DNA from: Parvularcula dongshanensis | GTDB taxonomy: Bacteria > Pseudomonadota > Alphaproteobacteria > Caulobacterales > Parvularculaceae | Assembly: GCF_014199615.1 (NCBI RefSeq) | Contig: NZ_JACHOB010000004.1 | Location: 1 to 64,000, forward strand | DNA: 64,000 nt | Direction of reading: 5' to 3' | Part shown: in pieces, positions 24,777-33,986 of the stretch | Position numbering within the stretch: position 1 is the first letter of the stretch | Layout: every line of letters begins with the position of its first letter | Notes under the pieces: model-generated | Database searches by the model: none | Told to the model about the DNA's origin: nothing | What the model saw: only the letters and a program-made list of their open reading frames with translations | Made by a program: the position numbers and the translations under genes

Positions 24777-25733
24777 GTGAATAGACTCTGGCTTGGCGCG
24801 GTTCTCTGCGCCACGTCCGCATGCGCGAGCGTGGAGACGACGCCCGTTCAGCAGCCCGTCTCTCAGACGCAGGCGGAAGAAGCGCAACGCCTGGCGGCGG
24901 AGGCGCTGCCGGCGGCGCCCTCGCTCAAGCGCAAGGTCGCCGTAGGGCGCTTCACGAATGCTACCCGCTACGGGCGGGCCCTCCTCTACGATGACGAACG
25001 CGATCCGCTCGCCGAGCAAGCCTCGGACATCGTTTCCAATCGCCTGGCCGAGACCGATGCCTTCATCGTCGTCGAGCGCCGCGACCTCGAACTGCTTGAA
25101 GACGAAGCGGACCTCACCGGCAAACAGATGGATCTCATCGGCGTCGATACGCTGCTCGTTGGATCGGTCACCGAATTTGGTCGGAAGACGGAAGGCAAGG
25201 CGGGCTTCTTGTCGTCGACCAAGAAGCAGGCCGCCGAGGCCGTCGTCGAGGTGCGCATGATCGACGCCAAGACAGGCGTGGTCTTCGCCACGGCGACAGG
25301 AACAGGCAGCGCTTCGACCGAGGCCGGAGAGACGATGGGCTTCGGCACAAGGGCCGCGTTCGACGCGACCCTGACAGACAAGGCGCTGAGCTCGGCCATC
25401 GCCGATCTGATGACCGCGGTGATGCAGAACGTCACCGCCCGGCCCTGGCAGGCCGACATCCTCAAGGTGGAGAGCGAGCGCGCCTTCATCTCGGGCGGCC
25501 GGTCGCAGGGGTTGAAGGTCGGCGACGAACTAGCGGTGATGCGCGAGGGCGAGGCGGTGAGGAGCGAGCGGTCCGGCATGGTGATCCGGTTGCCAGGAGA
25601 AGAAGTCGCGCGTGTCCGCGTGACCGGCTTCTTCGGTGACACGGAACTCGCCGAAGGCGCCGTCGTCACCCTGCTCTCAGGTCGGCTTCCCACCTCCGGT
25701 GAGGGTCATCTGGTCGAGGAGGTCCGGTCGTGA
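24777..25733 (+). CDS. CsgG/HfaB-family outer-membrane lipoprotein
   Basis: 318 aa from a GTG with GAGGGGA about 6 bp upstream. A lipobox ends at Cys16 (TSAC). The CsgG core is visible: KVAVGRFTNATRYG, FIVVERRDLELLEDE, GVDTLLVGSVTEFG, VVEVRMIDAKTGVVFATATGTG and the helix ALSSAIADLM. CsgG forms a nonameric outer-membrane channel for curli subunits, and HfaB anchors the Caulobacter holdfast. The extra C-terminal segment (about 225-318, LKVGDELAVMREGE) looks like an added beta domain. It is the first gene of a run of five lipoproteins, overlapping the second by 4 nt. Confidence 0.9.
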   Translation: MNRLWLGAVLCATSACASVETTPVQQPVSQTQAEEAQRLAAEALPAAPSLKRKVAVGRFTNATRYGRALLYDDERDPLAEQASDIVSNRLAETDAFIVVERRDLELLEDEADLTGKQMDLIGVDTLLVGSVTEFGRKTEGKAGFLSSTKKQAAEAVVEVRMIDAKTGVVFATATGTGSASTEAGETMGFGTRAAFDATLTDKALSSAIADLMTAVMQNVTARPWQADILKVESERAFISGGRSQGLKVGDELAVMREGEAVRSERSGMVIRLPGEEVARVRVTGFFGDTELAEGAVVTLLSGRLPTSGEGHLVEEVRS

Positions 25734-26026
25734 AGCGGTTGATCCTCACCCTCGTGGCGGCGTCGCTGGCTGGTTGCATGAGCTACCCGGAGACCGTTTC
25801 GGAGCAGGGCGCCTCTTTGAGCTCGCTCGTCGTAAGCAACGCGCCCGGACGAGCCACCTTGAGCGTGGACGGCATCGACTACGGCCCGGCTCGCCAGTTC
25901 TCAGGCGCGTCGTCCCTAGCCGTGACGCCCGGTAAGCACGTCGTCGAGCTCTTCGTGGACGGCCGGCAGGTCATGTCCCGCGACGTCTTCGTCGGACAGG
26001 CGGCCCAAGCAACCGTAGCCTACTAA
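25730..26026 (+). CDS. Small lipoprotein with PEGA-like beta domain
   Basis: 98 aa from a GTG that overlaps the CsgG stop by 4 nt. The signal ends in the lipobox LAGC (Cys15). The rest is a single beta-rich unit: SNAPGRATLSVDGIDYG, then TPGKHVVELFVDGRQVMSRDVFV, which resembles PEGA repeats (a surface or carbohydrate-contacting fold). The usual CsgG-DUF4810-DUF799 clusters that I know have no such gene between the first two, so this member may be lineage-specific. Role inferred: accessory subunit on the CsgG assembly. Confidence 0.75.
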   Translation: MKRLILTLVAASLAGCMSYPETVSEQGASLSSLVVSNAPGRATLSVDGIDYGPARQFSGASSLAVTPGKHVVELFVDGRQVMSRDVFVGQAAQATVAY

Positions 26027-26036
26027 GGAAAGCATC

Positions 26037-26393
26037 ATGCGGAAGACTGTTGGATGCCTCGTATGCGTCGCCGCGCTCGCGGCCTGTGCGACGCCGAGCC
26101 GCTACGAGTGGGGCGACTACGAGCGGTCGCTATACGGTTATGCCCGTTCGCCCGAGCTGCGTGACCAGTACGAGCAGTCGCTTCGGGACGCGATCGACGT
26201 CGGCGAGAAGACGAACCGCGTCGCGCCCGGCATCTACGCCGAACTCGGCTACCTCCTTCTCGAAGAAGGAGACGAGCGCGGCGCAGCCGAAGCCTTCGAG
26301 CGGGAGATGGAGCTCTTTCCGGAGTCTCGCGCTTTCATCGAGCGCGTGATGGGGCGGACAACGCTCGCGGACAACGCAGAAACGGACCGCTGA
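26037..26393 (+). CDS. DUF4810 lipoprotein
   Basis: 118 aa with a lipobox LAAC (Cys17), preceded by an AAGGAAAG ribosome-binding site. RYEWGDYERSLYGYARSPE followed by APGIYAELGYLLLEEGDERGAAEAFEREMELFPES matches DUF4810, with a TPR-like helical pair at the end. Members lie between CsgG and DUF799 genes in many Gram-negatives, including Neisseria, and presumably form a periplasmic adaptor. Function is not established. Confidence 0.88.
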   Translation: MRKTVGCLVCVAALAACATPSRYEWGDYERSLYGYARSPELRDQYEQSLRDAIDVGEKTNRVAPGIYAELGYLLLEEGDERGAAEAFEREMELFPESRAFIERVMGRTTLADNAETDR

Positions 26394-26394
26394 A

Positions 26395-27081
26395 ATGATG
26401 AAACCTCTCGTCCTCGCGCTCGGCCTGCTCGCCATGACCGCCTGCGCGACTGCCCCCGCGCCCTACGATTACAGCGCCTTCCGGTCGGAAGCGCCGCGGT
26501 CGATCGTGATCCTCCCCGCGCTGAACAATACGACCAACGTCGAGGCCCATGAGTGGTTCGTATCGACCGTGTCCCGTCCCTTCGGCGAGCGCGGCTACTA
26601 CGTCTACCCCGCCTGGATGGTTAAGAGGACTCTCGAGGATTCGGGTCTCGGCGACGCCGCGCTCGTTCACGAGGCCGATACCCGCCGCCTCAGCCCCATC
26701 TTCGGTTGCGACGCCGCGATGTACATCGACATTCAACAGTGGGAGTCGAAGTACGTCCTCATCCAGACGAACACGACCGTCGCGTTCGAATATGAGCTAC
26801 GCAGCTGCAAGACCGGCGAGACGCTTTGGGCGAACCAGCAGCAGCTGACCTACTCGCCGCAAGCCAGCAGCACCGGAAACCTGCTGGGCGACCTCGTCGC
26901 GCAAGCGGTGGTCTCGGCGATCGAGAAGGCCCGTCCGAACTACATCCCGCTGGCGCAGCAAGCGAACGCCATGGCTGCCGCTTCGCCCGGACGCGGCGTG
27001 CCAGCCGGTCCGTACCTGCCGGATCAGTACGGGCAGGACGAGAACGCCTATCCGAGCGCGTTGGCGACCACGGTCGAGTAG
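26395..27081 (+). CDS. DUF799/GNA1162-family lipoprotein
   Basis: 228 aa with lipobox MTAC (Cys16). SEAPRSIVILPALNNTTNVEAHEWF, ERGYYVYPAWMVKRTLEDSGL and DAAMYIDIQQWESKY are the family's conserved blocks; the fold of Neisseria GNA1162 resembles the N-terminal domain of TolB. The C-terminal 45 residues are a Gly/Pro-rich tail. It is the third conserved gene of the CsgG-DUF4810-DUF799 set, starting 1 bp after the previous stop. Confidence 0.92.
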   Translation: MMKPLVLALGLLAMTACATAPAPYDYSAFRSEAPRSIVILPALNNTTNVEAHEWFVSTVSRPFGERGYYVYPAWMVKRTLEDSGLGDAALVHEADTRRLSPIFGCDAAMYIDIQQWESKYVLIQTNTTVAFEYELRSCKTGETLWANQQQLTYSPQASSTGNLLGDLVAQAVVSAIEKARPNYIPLAQQANAMAAASPGRGVPAGPYLPDQYGQDENAYPSALATTVE

Positions 27082-27085
27082 CCGG

Positions 27086-27742
27086 GTGAGCGCCGGCCGG
27101 GCGACCATCCTTCTTGGCGAGTTGGCTCTGCTGGCCTTCTTCCTCGCCGCCTGCGTCACCACCGGGCGCAGCCCGGTCGATGATCGGGTCACGTCGCGCT
27201 TCGCGCCGCCTGCCGTCACGGTCGCCTTCACGGACCCGGACGGCCTGCCGCGATCCTACGACGTCGCGATGCGCGGTGTCCTCGGCGACACGGGGGGTCC
27301 CACGACGGGCCTCGCCGTCTCTTACGTCGAAGAGACGCTCGCAGCGCTCCTCTCCGAGCGCCTGCCGCCCGCCTATACGGGCACCGAGCCCGCCGCCGTG
27401 AGGGTCGAGATCGTCAACGTCATCCTGCCCGACGGCACGCGCTTCACGCCGCTGTCGGGCATGAAGAGCTTCGCCGTCGACCTCACCCTGACGGACGGGC
27501 AGGGGCGCGTCGTCGCCGAGACGACCCGGCCCTTCACCGTGCTCTCCGACTTCCAGCGTAGCCGCTTCGGCGGCTCGGCGTGGAAGCGCATCGGCCGGAC
27601 CGATGCCTTGCGGGCCGAGGCGATCGCATCGCTGGCCGAAGCGTCGGCGGACGTGGTCGCGGAGGCCCTGACGGGCGGTGCGACCCAGACGGGCCTGTCC
27701 GGGCGCCTGGTCGTCCACGAAGAGACCCTGCCTGCGGATTAA
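27086..27742 (+). CDS. Lipoprotein of unknown family, last of the CsgG cluster
   Basis: 218 aa from a GTG 4 bp past the previous stop. The signal ends in LAAC (Cys23). The mature protein is alternating beta and helix with VTVAFTDPDGLPRSYDVAMRG, VRVEIVNVILPDGTRFTPLSGMKSFAVDLTLTDGQG and a C-terminal amphipathic helix. I do not recognise the family. Its place suggests a fifth component of the same outer-membrane assembly. Confidence 0.75.
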   Translation: MSAGRATILLGELALLAFFLAACVTTGRSPVDDRVTSRFAPPAVTVAFTDPDGLPRSYDVAMRGVLGDTGGPTTGLAVSYVEETLAALLSERLPPAYTGTEPAAVRVEIVNVILPDGTRFTPLSGMKSFAVDLTLTDGQGRVVAETTRPFTVLSDFQRSRFGGSAWKRIGRTDALRAEAIASLAEASADVVAEALTGGATQTGLSGRLVVHEETLPAD

Positions 27743-27776
27743 CCGCTTCGACTCTCGCGTGTGCTAGGGCGCGCTG

Positions 27777-28943
27777 ATGTCGGCAGAGCACAAGGCCGCG
27801 CTGGTCCTCTCGGGCGGCGGCGCGCGCGGCGCCTATCAGGTCGGTGTCCTCAAGGCGGTGGCCGAAGACGTGCCGTCGGGCACCAACCCGTTCCGTGTCC
27901 TGACGGGCTTGTCGGTCGGCGCAATCAACGCCGCCGTGCTGGCCGAAGGCGCGGACGACTTTCCCGGCGCGGTGCGCAAGCTCGAAGCCTTGTGGCGGAG
28001 CCTTCACTGCGCCTCGGTCTACAGGACGGATTGGGGCTCCCTCGTCGGCCGGCTCGCGCGGTGGGCAGGGGCGCTGACGCTCGGCTGGGCCGGCGCGAAG
28101 CCGCCGCCTTCCCTCCTCGACGCGGAGCCGCTCGCGCGGCTCCTCGCCCGGCGGGTCGATTTTGGCCGCGTCAACGCCATGGCCGAGGGCGGCGCCTTCG
28201 ACGCCCTCGCGCTCACCGCGTCCTCCTACTCAAGCGGAAAGGCGGTCACCTTCTTCGCCGGCGCCTTCGCCGAGGACTGGCGCCGGGCGCGCCGCACCGG
28301 GCGGCGCTGCCGGATCGGCCCCGAGCACGTCCTCGCTTCCGCGGCGTTGCCGGTCGTCTTCCCAGCGGTTCAGATCGAAGGCGAGTGGTTCGGCGATGGC
28401 GCTCTGCGCCAGGTCGCACCGCTCTCCCCCGCGATCCATCTCGGCTGCGACAGGCTCTTCCTGATCGGTGCGCGGGACAAGGACACGGGGCCGGACGTCG
28501 CGCCCGCCCCCTCCCCAAGCCTCGGCGTGATCGGCGGACAGCTTCTCGACATCGTCTTCAACGATCAGATGGATGCCGACATCGAGCGGTCCGCGCGGAT
28601 CAACCGGACGCTCGACGCCATGCTGCCGGAGCGGCGCGCCGCCACGCAGCTTCGTCCGATCGCGATCGAACGGATCAACCCTTCACGGGATGTCCGCCTC
28701 CTGGCCGGCGAACACGTCTCGGCCCTGCCGCCGACGGTGAAGCTGCTTCTGCGTGCCGTAGGCGCGTACCGGCCGCCTTGGGTGCTGCCGAGCTACCTGA
28801 CCTTCGAGCCGGGCCTGATCGCGGCGCTGATCGACCTCGGCTACGCCGATGGCCGGGCCCGCGCCGGCCGCACCCGCGCCTTCTTGGGACTGGGCGAGGC
28901 GCAGCCGAAGCTGGCCGCCCCGGATCTCGTCGTCGACGACTAG
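27777..28943 (+). CDS. Patatin-like phospholipase
   Basis: 388 aa. The oxyanion loop GGGARG (13-18), nucleophile motif GLSVG with Ser46 (44-48) and catalytic Asp207 in the DGA motif (FGDGALRQ) give an intact patatin Ser-Asp dyad. No signal peptide is visible, so it should act in the cytoplasm or on the inner membrane as a lipid acyl hydrolase. It starts 34 bp after the lipoprotein cluster and its stop overlaps the convergent beta-barrel gene by 4 bp. Confidence 0.92.
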   Translation: MSAEHKAALVLSGGGARGAYQVGVLKAVAEDVPSGTNPFRVLTGLSVGAINAAVLAEGADDFPGAVRKLEALWRSLHCASVYRTDWGSLVGRLARWAGALTLGWAGAKPPPSLLDAEPLARLLARRVDFGRVNAMAEGGAFDALALTASSYSSGKAVTFFAGAFAEDWRRARRTGRRCRIGPEHVLASAALPVVFPAVQIEGEWFGDGALRQVAPLSPAIHLGCDRLFLIGARDKDTGPDVAPAPSPSLGVIGGQLLDIVFNDQMDADIERSARINRTLDAMLPERRAATQLRPIAIERINPSRDVRLLAGEHVSALPPTVKLLLRAVGAYRPPWVLPSYLTFEPGLIAALIDLGYADGRARAGRTRAFLGLGEAQPKLAAPDLVVDD

Positions 28944-29569
28944 AAGCCGAGATTCGTCCGCCAGCTGACGAGGAGCGCCGCCCCGCCATACTCGGCGTGG
29001 ACGTCCACGATCCTGTCCGCGGCGTCGATCGACTCCGTACCGAACCCGTCCGTGCCGATGTAGCTCGCCTCGAAGCCCACCATCCGGCCCGGGGCGTAGA
29101 GGTAGAGAAGGCCTGCCTTCGCCCCCCAGGCAAGGGCTAGGTTCGAGCCGTCGAGGTTCGAGTAGGCGAAGCCGACGCCCGCCCCGAGGTATGGACGAAC
29201 GGAACTCTTCAACGGCGCGGTCAGCACGCCGTTCGCCATCAGGCTCGTCACCGTCAGCGCGTCGTCGCCGAGGTTCCCGTCGAAGTCGTTCACGCGCGCC
29301 GTCAGCTCGGCCTCCGCCGCGAACATGGGTGAGAGCTGGTAGCCGAAGGCACCCCCGAAGGCGACGCCGGTGTCGTAGTCCACTTCCCGCAGGACCACGC
29401 CGGGCACGCCCTTGGCGCCCGCCCCTTCGAAGCGGACCTCTTCTTCGGTGACGAGCGACGCGCCGATGTGGACCTGCAGGTAGGCGTTGGAAGGAACGGC
29501 ATCCTGGGCCCGAACGCCGCTCGGGGTGAGTAGAAGCGCTGCGCTGAGCGCCAGGAGGCACGTCTTCAT
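28940..29569 (-). CDS. Small outer-membrane beta-barrel protein
   Basis: 209 aa from the ATG at 29569, which opens a signal peptide ending AQDAVP. The rest alternates aromatic and polar residues in about eight strands (AYLQVHIGASLVTEEEVRFEG, AFGYQLSPMFAAEAELTARV, KAGLLYLYAPGRMVGFEASYIG) and ends with an aromatic Phe (WRTNLGF), the outer-membrane insertion signal. It fits OmpA/OmpW-like eight-stranded porin-type proteins; its ligand is unknown. Confidence 0.82.
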   Translation of the reverse strand: MKTCLLALSAALLLTPSGVRAQDAVPSNAYLQVHIGASLVTEEEVRFEGAGAKGVPGVVLREVDYDTGVAFGGAFGYQLSPMFAAEAELTARVNDFDGNLGDDALTVTSLMANGVLTAPLKSSVRPYLGAGVGFAYSNLDGSNLALAWGAKAGLLYLYAPGRMVGFEASYIGTDGFGTESIDAADRIVDVHAEYGGAALLVSWRTNLGF

Positions 29570-29630
29570 CGGACCCTCACCTTCCAAGACCGGCGCGCAC
29601 CGTCCCAGAATACGGTGAAGAGTAGGTTAG

Positions 29631-29643
29631 GGCCGTTTCGGCC
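29631..29643 (-). repeat. Short hairpin downstream of purA
   Basis: GGCCG and CGGCC with a 3-base loop, 22 bp after the purA stop. No T-run follows, so termination is possible but weakly supported. Confidence 0.3.
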
Positions 29644-29665
29644 AAGCGACGATCGAAGCCTGTCC

Positions 29666-30958
<1,293 letters not shown>

Positions 30959-31040
30959 GACGACCCTTCGCTTCGCGCGGCGCGACCATAGGGGCGGTTA
31001 CGGGACTGGCAAGACGACCGGTCGCCTTTCTCGGACAAGC

Positions 31041-31055
31041 TTAAGCACGGCTTAA
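31041..31055. promoter_or_regulatory. CtrA-type binding site
   Basis: TTAA-N7-TTAA is perfect, and the whole 31039-31057 stretch is two copies of the 8-bp palindrome GCTTAAGC separated by ACG. It lies 50 bp upstream of the beta-barrel gene start and 83 bp from purA. TTAA is very rare in this GC-rich sequence. CtrA is the alphaproteobacterial cell-cycle master regulator. The flanking bases differ from the full TTAAC consensus. Confidence 0.55.
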
Positions 31056-31104
31056 GCCAGCTGTGGTTTCCTGTTCACGGGGGCGAGAGGCAGGAGACGA
31101 AGCG

Positions 31105-31902
31105 ATGCGGAGAGCCGTTCTTTCGGCCGCCCTGGCGGCGGCAACCCTGATCGGCGGCGCCGCGCCCGCCGCGATGGCGCAGCAGGAGGTCATGCCCCGC
31201 GTGCCGATGCCGCCATCCGCCTCTGCGTCCCGCATGGAAGTCGCGCAGCTCGGCCAGCGCCGCCATACGCGCGCTCTTCGGAAGCGGGAGGGCAGCGCTC
31301 TTCGCCGCCTCGGCGGCGCCCGCATCGAGGCGCGCGTCGGCCTCGACAGCTTCGAGACGGAATCCGGCGCGAAGGCCGAAGGGCCGACCTATGGCGGCTC
31401 GATCGGCTACGACCACCTGCTCTTCCGCACCGCTTATGGCGGCCTCTTCCTGGGCGGGTTCGCTTCCTACGATCAGGCGGCCGGTGACGACGCCGTCTTC
31501 GCGCAGGACCTCGACAACGGCGCGGGCGGCGTGACGCACGTCGAGGCGACCTCCGGCTTCGGCCGTGACCTCGAAGTCGGCGTCCGGGCGGGCTGGATGA
31601 CATCCCGCGTGACGCTCTACGCCCTCGCCGCGCTCTCCGATCAGATGCGCACCGACACCGTCGTGACCACCGTCACGACGACCACGGACAACCCCGACGA
31701 TCCGCGCAACCCCGTCGTGACCGAGAGCGAGCCCGACACCGTGGTCGACGTGACGCGGATCGCCGAGGGCTGGCGCGTCGGCGGCGGGGCGGAGCTTCGC
31801 TTGGTCGGGGACCTCTACGCGAAGGCCGAGTACCGCTACTCGGTCTACGACGAGGACGAGAAGCGTCAGCAGGTCGTGACCGGACTCGGCCTGCGGTTCT
31901 GA
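31105..31902 (+). CDS. Outer-membrane beta-barrel protein
   Basis: 265 aa from the ATG at 31105, with AGGAGA about 7 bp upstream. A signal peptide of about 28 residues (ending PAAMAQQ) is followed by a basic linker (RRHTRALRKREG) and a barrel-type alternation: IEARVGLDSFETES, YGGSIGYDHLLFRTAYGGLFLGGFASY, AKAEYRYSVYDEDEKRQQVVTGLGLRF, with terminal Phe. A Thr-rich external loop (TVVTTVTTTTDN) is notable. Probable porin-like or opacity-type protein. A CtrA-type site lies 50 bp upstream, so cell-cycle control is possible. Confidence 0.82.
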   Translation: MRRAVLSAALAAATLIGGAAPAAMAQQEVMPRVPMPPSASASRMEVAQLGQRRHTRALRKREGSALRRLGGARIEARVGLDSFETESGAKAEGPTYGGSIGYDHLLFRTAYGGLFLGGFASYDQAAGDDAVFAQDLDNGAGGVTHVEATSGFGRDLEVGVRAGWMTSRVTLYALAALSDQMRTDTVVTTVTTTTDNPDDPRNPVVTESEPDTVVDVTRIAEGWRVGGGAELRLVGDLYAKAEYRYSVYDEDEKRQQVVTGLGLRF

Positions 31903-31942
31903 CACCGCTTGCCCGAAGCCGAGGCCGCGCCTAGCGGGCCCC

Positions 31943-32968
31943 ATGCTTCAGGCCCCTGACAAGACCGGCGAGAGTCCGCCCGCCGCTGCCCCGCTCGACC
32001 ACGGCGCGGCGACCGGCGACGGCCTCGCGACGAGCCGTACGCCGACGCGCACCGATTGGCTGATGATGCTCGGCGTGGCCGTACTCGGCGGGTCGAGCTT
32101 CGCCGCGATCCGCATCGGCGTCGAGACCGCCCCGCCGCCGGTCGTGGCGGCCGGGCGCCTCTGGATCGCCTTCGGCTTCATGCTCGCCTACTGCCGGATG
32201 ACCGGACGGCCCTTCCTGCCGCTGAGCCGCCAAGGGCGTTTCAACCCCGCCTGGCTCTTCGCGCTGGCTATCGGCGTCATCGGCTACGCGGCGCCGCTGA
32301 CCGCGATCCCCTGGGCGCAGCGGACCGTCAGCTCCCTCCTCGCGGGCATCTACATCGCCTTCATGCCGGTGATGACCGTTCTCCTCGCGGCCCTCTTCGC
32401 CGACGAGCGGCTGACGGCGCGGAAGGCCGCCGGCTTTCTCGGCGGCACGGCGGGCGTCCTCGTCCTGATCGGTCCCGACGCGCTCGCGCACATCTTCAGC
32501 GAGGACGTTCGGGCGCAGCTCGTCCTCCTCCTCTCGGTCACGGGCTACGCGGTCGCCAGCGTCGTGATGCGACGCGCGCCGGACGTGCCAGCCCGCAGCT
32601 TCGCGGCCGCCTTCCTTCTTTGCGGCGCGCTCCTCGCGACGCCAGGCGCCATCGCCGCGGGAACCGAAGGCATCTCGGCGCGGTCTTGGGCCGCGATCGT
32701 CTTCCTCGGGCTGCTGCCCACCGGCCTCAACGCGGTCTTCATCATCCTGACGGTCCGGCGGGTCGGCGCGGGCTTCTTGTCGCTCTCGTCCTACCTGGCG
32801 CCGCTCGTCGCGATCCTCCTCGGGGTCGCTCTGTTCGGCGAAGCGCTCGAGCCGCGCTACCTCCTCGGCCTCGCGGCGATCCTCGGCGGCATGGCCCTGG
32901 CCGAGCCCGACAGCACGCGCGCCCTCGCTTCCAGGTTCAGAGCCTTATCGTCCCGCGCAGGTAGGTGA
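31943..32968 (+). CDS. EamA/DMT-superfamily exporter
   Basis: 341 aa with ten transmembrane helices arranged as two EamA repeats (LMMLGVAVLGGSSFAAIRIGVE opening the first, LLSVTGYAVASVVMRRAP the second). Such proteins export amino acids, nucleotides or drugs; the substrate is unknown. The first 35 residues are polar and Ala/Pro-rich. Its 3' end overlaps the convergent phzF-type gene by 32 bp, so the two messages can pair. Confidence 0.9.
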   Translation: MLQAPDKTGESPPAAAPLDHGAATGDGLATSRTPTRTDWLMMLGVAVLGGSSFAAIRIGVETAPPPVVAAGRLWIAFGFMLAYCRMTGRPFLPLSRQGRFNPAWLFALAIGVIGYAAPLTAIPWAQRTVSSLLAGIYIAFMPVMTVLLAALFADERLTARKAAGFLGGTAGVLVLIGPDALAHIFSEDVRAQLVLLLSVTGYAVASVVMRRAPDVPARSFAAAFLLCGALLATPGAIAAGTEGISARSWAAIVFLGLLPTGLNAVFIILTVRRVGAGFLSLSSYLAPLVAILLGVALFGEALEPRYLLGLAAILGGMALAEPDSTRALASRFRALSSRAGR

Positions 32969-33770
32969 ACGCCGAGCCCGTCAGGCGCACCCGGTCGCCC
33001 GCGAGTTCGCAGGCGACCGCCCCGCCCCGCGCGCTCGCCTGAAAGGCGAAGAGCGTGGTCTTGCCCAGGCGCTCCGCCCAGTAGGGCGTCAGCATGCAGT
33101 GCGCCGAACCGGTCACCGGGTCCTCCGTGATGCCGACCGTCGGCGCGAAGAAGCGGCTGACGAAGTCGTAGGCCTCGCCCTCGGCCGTGACGCAGACCTC
33201 ACCGGGCGCGGTGACGCAGACGCAGTTCTCGGCCGTCCCCCGGCCGCGGGGCAGGCCCACCGCCTCGAGTGCGAGGAGGTTCGGGCGCAGGGCGCGCACC
33301 GCCGCCTCGTCCTTCAGCACTGCGAGCAGGTACTGCCCTGCGAGCACCGACTCGGGCTCGGTCCCGAGCGCTTCGGCAAGGCCGTCCGGCGCCTCGACGG
33401 GTACGGGCGGGTCGGCGGGAAAGTCGAGGGTGTAGCCTTCGCCCGTCCGTTCGACGTGAAGGGGGCCTGACAGCGTGTCGAAGCTGAACCGCTCGGCGTC
33501 CTCTCCCTCCTCCGCCCAAAGAACGTGCGCCGTCGCGAGCGTCGCGTGGCCGCAGAGCGGCACCTCCGCCCCCGGGGTGAACCAGCGCAGGTCGTAGGCC
33601 CCCGCCCCCTTGCGTACCGCGAAGGCAGTCTCGGCCAGGTTGTTCTCCATGGCGATCGCCTGGAGCGTCTCGTCCGGGAAGAACTCGTCGAGGATCATCA
33701 CGCCCGCCGGGTTCCCGGCGAAGAGCCGATCCGCGAAGGCATCGACCTGGTAGAGGGTGTGCTCGGTCAT
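32937..33770 (-). CDS. PhzF-family isomerase/epimerase
   Basis: 277 aa. The opening YQVDAFADRLFAGNPAGV, the catalytic Glu in MENNLAETAF and GHATLATAHVLW are family signatures, with DPVTGSAHCMLTPYW in the second half. PhzF relatives catalyse isomerisation by proton shuttling; most outside phenazine clusters have unknown substrates. The 216-bp upstream gap to the divergent glycosyltransferase shows no clear motif. Confidence 0.92.
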   Translation of the reverse strand: MTEHTLYQVDAFADRLFAGNPAGVMILDEFFPDETLQAIAMENNLAETAFAVRKGAGAYDLRWFTPGAEVPLCGHATLATAHVLWAEEGEDAERFSFDTLSGPLHVERTGEGYTLDFPADPPVPVEAPDGLAEALGTEPESVLAGQYLLAVLKDEAAVRALRPNLLALEAVGLPRGRGTAENCVCVTAPGEVCVTAEGEAYDFVSRFFAPTVGITEDPVTGSAHCMLTPYWAERLGKTTLFAFQASARGGAVACELAGDRVRLTGSAFTYLRGTIRL

Positions 33771-33986
33771 GGCGGTCCTCCTGCGGTTCGAACGGCGATC
33801 AAGCATGCCGAGACGGGTTCGACCAGAAGGCGGCGCTGCCGAGCGGGCGGTTGCGCTCCGAGGCAGCTTGCCCGGTGACGCCGCGGGGCAAGCGTCGAGG
33901 TAGAGCGAGACACATCTCCTCCATCGAGTTTGGATAACGCGCCCGGCACCTTACGTCTCTGCATCGTAGAACCGAGGTGGCCGCGC

